Origin: Hyaloscypha bicolor E | Lineage: Eukaryota; Ascomycota; Leotiomycetes; Helotiales; Hyaloscyphaceae | Direction of reading: 5' to 3' | Length of the DNA stretch: 64,000 bases | NCBI RefSeq assembly: GCF_002865645.1 | Contig: NW_020194609.1 | Coordinates: forward strand, 434,001-498,000 | In this document: positions 58,602 to 64,000 of the stretch, in pieces | How the letters are laid out: every line of letters starts with the position of its first letter | Position numbering within the stretch: the stretch's first letter is position 1 | Position numbers and translations under genes: made by a program | The notes under the pieces: generated by a model | Told to the model about the DNA's origin: nothing | Databases searched by the model: none | What the model saw: the letters and a program-made list of their open reading frames with translations, nothing else

Positions 58602-58891
58602 TATTATAATTCAGCTTTTAATCTAGTTAGCTAATATAGTTGCCTATATCCCGTTACCCATATCCCGTTGCCTCCTAGATACACGTGACGCGGCCGCCTC
58701 GCTAAGGAAGTATACTTGGAATATACTAGAGATATTTAGAAGGCTAAGCCCCTTATAAACTAGCGTACTATAGGGTATATATACTCCCTTATAGCCTCCT
58801 GTATTCTAGTTTTCTCTTTCTTAGCTTTAAATCGTCTTTATAAGAGACCTTCTACCTTGCTTTCCAAGCCCTAAATATTATACCCGTAATA
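58602..58891 (+). mobile_element. Solo LTR of the inner-Gypsy family, lightly mutated, TSD ATAAT
   Basis: Starts TATTATAATTCAGC and ends TATACCCGTAATA, flanked by ATAAT at 58,597-58,601 and 58,892-58,896. From 58,672 it aligns to the other copies but keeps GC: CACGTGACGCGGCCGCCTCG here against TATATAATATAATTACTTTA in the copies at 27.7 and 34.1 kb, a block where most differences are C-to-T or G-to-A. The 5' 70 bp is diverged. Confidence 0.7.
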
Positions 58892-59039
58892 ATAATTAAA
58901 ATATTCTAGTTATTTATAAGAAGATTTATAGGCTTAGCTTTTTCTAGCTTAAATCTTTTTATAAAACTTGTAATATATTTATTTTAATTAAGAAATAAAA
59001 TATATTTAAATATTTAAAATTAGAATTATATTTCTCAAA

Positions 59040-59440
59040 TTCTTAATTTTTTATAAAAAGACTATTTTATTAATAATTATTTAAATAATTTATAAATTAT
59101 AGCCTAGAACTAATATATTATTTATATAAAGCCTAATAATTATATTATAATTTATAATAATAAAAATAATTGGCTTATTAAAATAGTAACTAAAACTAAG
59201 GAATTTAAGTCTTATAAAAGCTTTAATATATTACTTTTTCTTTAATTACTTAAGCCTATATAAGAAATTAAATAAAAAAAATATTAAGTTTTTAAAATAT
59301 TTTAGAATTTAAAGAACTTATATATATATTTTAATATAAAGCTTAAAATATAAATAAATACTAATTATATTAATTTAATATATTTCTAGATTTTTATAAA
59401 TCCTTAAAGCTAATAAAATTCTTAGGCTTTTAGCTCTAAT
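59040..59440 (-). mobile_element. Copia-type reverse transcriptase relic (minus strand)
   Basis: Minus-strand reading gives, in order, LEIY*INIISIYIL (59,400-59,360; family form EIxQxDVxxAYL with the first catalytic Asp), IKAFIRLKF (59,227-59,190; family KALYGLKQ), and LYINNILVLG (59,133-59,095; family YVDDIL, both Asp now Asn). Order and spacing are those of Ty1/copia RT. Stops and Asp-to-Asn changes are as expected from RIP. Confidence 0.65.
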
Positions 59441-62400
59441 AATAGAATTAAAAGTTTCTAGAAAATTGTTTTCTAGAATTTAACTAAAGCCTTAATTTAC
59501 TAATTAAGCTTTATATTAATTAATTAGGGCTATAAATATATATTTAATAATAAATATCTATTTATAGCCTATAGCTTTTTTTTAAAAAGATAATAAAATA
59601 GTTTTTTTTTAAATATTTAAAGCTTATAGTTTAGTAAATTCTTTATTAATTACTTATTTCTAATAAGTTCTATAAATAGAATTATTTATAGCCTTAATAT
59701 AAGTTTTAGAAATTAAATACTTTATAATTATTATATTTATATAATATTCTATAATTAGTAATTCTTTCTAATTATAGGAATTAGGGTTTTCTAAATTAGT
59801 ATTTCTTAAATTAAAATCTAAAGCTTTTATATTTATTATTATAATATTTCTATAATTTCCTGAAATACTTTATTAGAAATTAAATAATAAGAAAATACAA
59901 ATAAAAAAGTTATATATATTTTTTAAAAGTCTTATAATTATAGGGGCTTTAGGCTATTTTCTAATAAATTTTATAAAATTAAATAAAACTATTTTCTTTT
60001 CTAAAAGCTTTTTATTCTAGTTCTATTTTAATTACTTATTATTAATTTACTAATAATATATAATATTATTATATAAATATATAAATACTAGTTATATTAA
60101 ATTAGTAAAATTATTATTATTTAAAACTAAAAATTATAAATTATAATATTAAAATATAATTTCTAAATTTATTAAATCTAATAAGATCTAGTTTACTAAT
60201 TGAGTTATTTATAAAATATAAGATTATATAATTATATTTCATATTTTATATTTTATTACTTATATTTCGTATTTTATATCCTATAATTATATATATAACT
60301 TCTAAAGAAATAGCTATATTAATACTAAAATCTTTTTAGAAAACGCGAAAAATAATACTTTTTTTTAATTATATATAAATTCTTTAATTCGGTCTAATAT
60401 TAGATTTTTTAAATATTTTATATATCTATATTACTTTTAAGATTTTAGTTATATACTAAAAGCTATAGCCTTTTATATATAACTTTCTCTTTTATAATAT
60501 TCTCTTATTTTATATATTTATTTCTTACTTTATTTATATTTAATTTATTTCTCTATATTTAATTTTATTATATTTATATTAATTAGATACTTAAAAGTAT
60601 TTATTAGCTTTAATTTTAATATAGAATTACTAGAATTTAATTCTTTTTTAATTTATTTAACTCTTATAATCTCTTATTATTTATATATCTAATAAAAATA
60701 TATTATATTAATTATTAAATACTTTTTTTAAATAGTTTCTAATTTAATAAAGTATTTATATAATAACTTTAAATTTATATAAACTATTAATAATAGTTTT
60801 ATTTCCAGTATTTTATTAATTATAAATTTAATTAAAATACTTATATTAAAGCTATAGGCTATATTATAAAGTTTTAAAGCTAAAATACTTTTAGTAACTC
60901 TTTTATATTTAATAAAAAACTAGTAAATAATATTAATATATCTAGTTTTATTTATTAGAACTAAAATATATTTAATTTAGAAAAAAAGATTTCTATTATT
61001 TATAAATAAAGTATTTATAAAAATAATTAAATATAAGAACTTTTTTATTAGCTTTATAAATTTTAGTTCTTTAATAATATTTTTAATTTATTATTAAATA
61101 TATTTATTAAATGCTTTTATATTAGCTTTCGAGAATTTAATAATTTAAATAATATTTAATAGATTATATAAAGCTTCTAGTTAATAAACTAATATAATAT
61201 ATACTTTTTTAATATATTAGGTAATATATTAGCTTTTAATAAAAAGATTTTAATAAATAATACTTCTATTATTTATAATAATAATATTTTTTATAGAAAT
61301 AGTTTAGAGATTTTTATATTAGTATTTTTATATAAAAGTAATTCTAGTAATATTTATATAAATAATACTTTTATTAAACTTGAAATTATAATTAAAAATA
61401 AGGCATTTATATTTTTTAGCTAAGATTTTAGTTTTTTAAAGCTTTAATTACTTTATTTTTATAAAATTATTAGTTTTAATAAATAAAGTATTATTAATTT
61501 AAAGACTAATAATTTAGAAGAATTATTTACTCTAAAGAAAATAAGAGTTATAAATTAATTATTTTATAAAAAGCTTATTAATATAATAGAAATAATAAGT
61601 TTTAAACTAGTAATTTCTAGTTTTTAGTATATTATATAATAGTTTTATAATCTTTAGAATAGAATTATTTTTTGGATTTAGCTTTTTAGTAAGCTTATAA
61701 AGTAAATTAATATAAAAATTATAGTTAAATAAGGTTATTAATTAGATATAAGCTTATAAAATACTATATAAATATAATTTTATAATATTTATTATTATAA
61801 TAATAATACTAAAAATAATTCTTTAGCTAATATATTAAATAATAGATAATTATATTAATATTATATATTTTTTACTATTATTATAAGTTTAAATAACTAG
61901 TTTCAATTTCTTAAATTCTTTTTTTATATTTTTATTCTTAATTTTATTAATAAACCGAGAATTAAAAATATATATTTCCTTTAATATCTGAAATCTAAAT
62001 ATAACTTTAAATATATTCTTTTTTAAAAAGTTAATAATTTCAATTTAATAGAAATACTTATATAAATTATTATTTTATAAAAATACTATAATATTCGAAT
62101 TCTTATAAGAATATTCTTTATTATATTTTAATAAAATAGCAGGAATAATAAAAGAAATTATATTTATATTACTTTTAATCTTATTATAAAATTCGGAAAT
62201 AGTTTTAGATTTAAAGCTATTAGTAATAATCTTAATATTTCCTATATAAAAGAATTTTATAAAAATTTTATAAAAAGTAGTATTATTATATAATAGAGCT
62301 AGTATATAATTCTTCTTATTAATAGCTACTAGCTTATATAGCTTATTCTAATTACTAAATTAATTAGTATTTTTTTTATATTATATAAAAATATTCGAAT

Positions 62401-62664
62401 TTAAAGAAAGTTTATAAATATTAATAATACTAGAACTATTTTAGGTATTTAGGATATTTATAATTTAATATCTAGCTTAAAGCTTCTGAATTTCTATTAT
62501 TATTTTCTTAAATATTACTAATTACTATAATATAATTAATAATAAAATATTATATTTAATTATTTAAAATAAAATATTATAAATTAAAAAAATTAGAATA
62601 ATACTATTAGGTTCTATAGAATTATTAATAGCCTTAAAAGCTATTTGAAATATAGTATTTATTA

Positions 62665-62835
62665 TAGTAAAAATTACTAAATTAAGGCTAGTATAATTAC
62701 TTTATTTAGTTAAAATCTATATACTTATTTCCTAAAGCTTTATATTTTATTTAAACTTTTTTCTAGCTAGTTTAATTAATTCTTTTACTATTTAATATAA
62801 TTTCTTATTTTATAATCTTTATATATATTAGTTAT
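62665..62835 (+). repeat. Dispersed repeat, copy 2 (partner at 6,094)
   Basis: Matches 6,094-6,262 in the same orientation, with shared words ACTAAATTAAGGCTA and AAAGCTTTATATTTTATTTA. Probably part of the same transposon family; boundaries unknown. Confidence 0.5.
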
Positions 62836-64000
62836 AAGCCCGGTCTTATATTAATAAGCTTCCTAATTAGTATATTATAAAGAGTATTTAAGAGCTTATT
62901 TAATTTATTTTTTAAAAAATTATACTTTAGTTTATATTTCTATTATTAACTAATTAATAGAAATTATTTCTATAGTTTCTATAATTTCTAAAGCTTAATT
63001 ATAATTATATTAGAAGCTATAATAAAGATTATTATTCTAAAAAACTATAGTTTCTGGATAGATTAGTTTAATATTTTCTATAAAGTAGCTAGTAATAAGG
63101 GCATCTGAAATAAGATTAATTTATTTAATAATAAAGTAATTAAAATAAATATAATAGCTTTTTTCAGGCCCTTTTCTATAATTAATAAGCTTATACTAAA
63201 GGAAATAGAGAATTACTATATTAGATATTAAGTTAATATAGAAAATTAGAATAAAAATATTTAATTTATAATTAAGAAAGAATTAAAACTAGTATTTTTA
63301 TAGCCTATAATATTTAGAAATATTAGAAATTACTATTTAGTACTTTTATAGAATTATAAAATTAAGAAACTAGACTAGATAAATAAACTAGTATTCTATT
63401 ATATAATTAGATAATAGCTCTATTAAATAATTAATATAGAGATTCTTATAAACTCTATTTTGGAATTTAAAGAGAATAAATAAAGCTTTATTAATAAAAT
63501 ATAATTCTATAAATATAGTATAAATTACTATTATTTAGAGAATATATAGCTTAGTTCTACTATAAATAAGTAAAGAAGAAATAAGCCTAAAGTACTAGTT
63601 TACTAATTAGAAAAAGGTATTTAACTATACTAGAGTTCTTAAAATTACTAAAATTAAAAATATTCTAATAGTAATTAAGGTCTTAATAGCTTTTTAGTAA
63701 AAACTTATATTAATCTAAATAATAGAATAATTTAGTAATCTATATAATAAAAACAAGCTAGAGCTTCTAATTCTTATACTTAAATAGTATAGCTAGGTAT
63801 TTAATTAAATTATTTTAGAAACCAAAATATTAAATATTTAGGAACTTTTATAATTTTTATTATATTCGAGAATTAAACTAATAAAAAATTAGATAATAAG
63901 CCTAATTCAAATAAATATAAGTATTATAAGTACTTTTATAAGAGTTCTAAAATCTATAAATATAAATATAACTTACTTAGCTATATTACTATAGAAATTA

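Larger units (their letters stand above)
57231..64000. repeat. AT-rich RIP-degraded transposon block (right)
   Basis: Same character as the left block: no intact gene, TA-rich, decayed copia RT and a solo LTR. Stretches 57,690-58,600, 59,450-62,660 and 62,836-64,000 hold only unreadable AT-rich sequence; a possible decayed zinc-knuckle-like text near 63,900-63,970 is too weak to annotate. Confidence 0.85.

Overview
The window is nuclear DNA of a filamentous ascomycete (Pezizomycotina). This rests on short spliceosomal introns with fungal branch sites, typical fungal families (HET domain, Zn2Cys6 regulator, Dal5-like transporter, Alb1, Hob3), and two extremely AT-rich blocks full of transposon relics whose mutations are C-to-T / G-to-A, the mark of repeat-induced point mutation (RIP). 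Genus cannot be told from the sequence alone.

Layout. Positions 1-41,540 and about 57,230-64,000 are RIP-ruined, AT-rich DNA with no intact gene. The left block holds Gypsy, hAT and solo-LTR relics and a readable nested stack: an outer Gypsy-type element on the minus strand (24,865-41,344, LTRs of 205 bp, target duplication TAGGC/TAAGC) is split by an inner Gypsy on the plus strand (27,626-34,311, duplication ATAAT) and by a small non-autonomous copia-like element on the minus strand (36,667-38,510, duplication GTAGT). The outer element itself appears to have landed inside a minus-strand reading frame that starts at 41,758. The right block holds a solo LTR (58,602-58,891) and a copia reverse transcriptase relic.

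Between them is a gene island (about 42,000-57,200): a decayed inositol-type sugar transporter; peptidyl-tRNA hydrolase (-); the BAR protein Hob3/Rvs161 (-, six exons); ribosome-biogenesis factor Alb1 (+, GC-AG intron); a Dal5-like MFS transporter (-, three exons); a divergent Zn2Cys6 transcription factor (+, three exons); an M20 amidohydrolase of the PM20D2/ACY1L2 type (+, four exons, one GC-AG intron); and a HET-domain gene whose conserved C-terminus is thrown out of frame by an apparent one-base loss.

How the genes may work together: PTH, Hob3 and Alb1 are housekeeping genes (translation, endocytosis/actin, 60S subunit assembly). The transporter, regulator and M20 hydrolase lie next to each other and could form a small uptake-and-hydrolysis module for an amide or dipeptide-like nitrogen source; palindromic CCG/CGG sites occur in the promoters of this group. 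The HET gene sits at the edge of the heterochromatin-like block with transposon debris on both sides. No CRISPR, rRNA or intact tRNA gene was seen.
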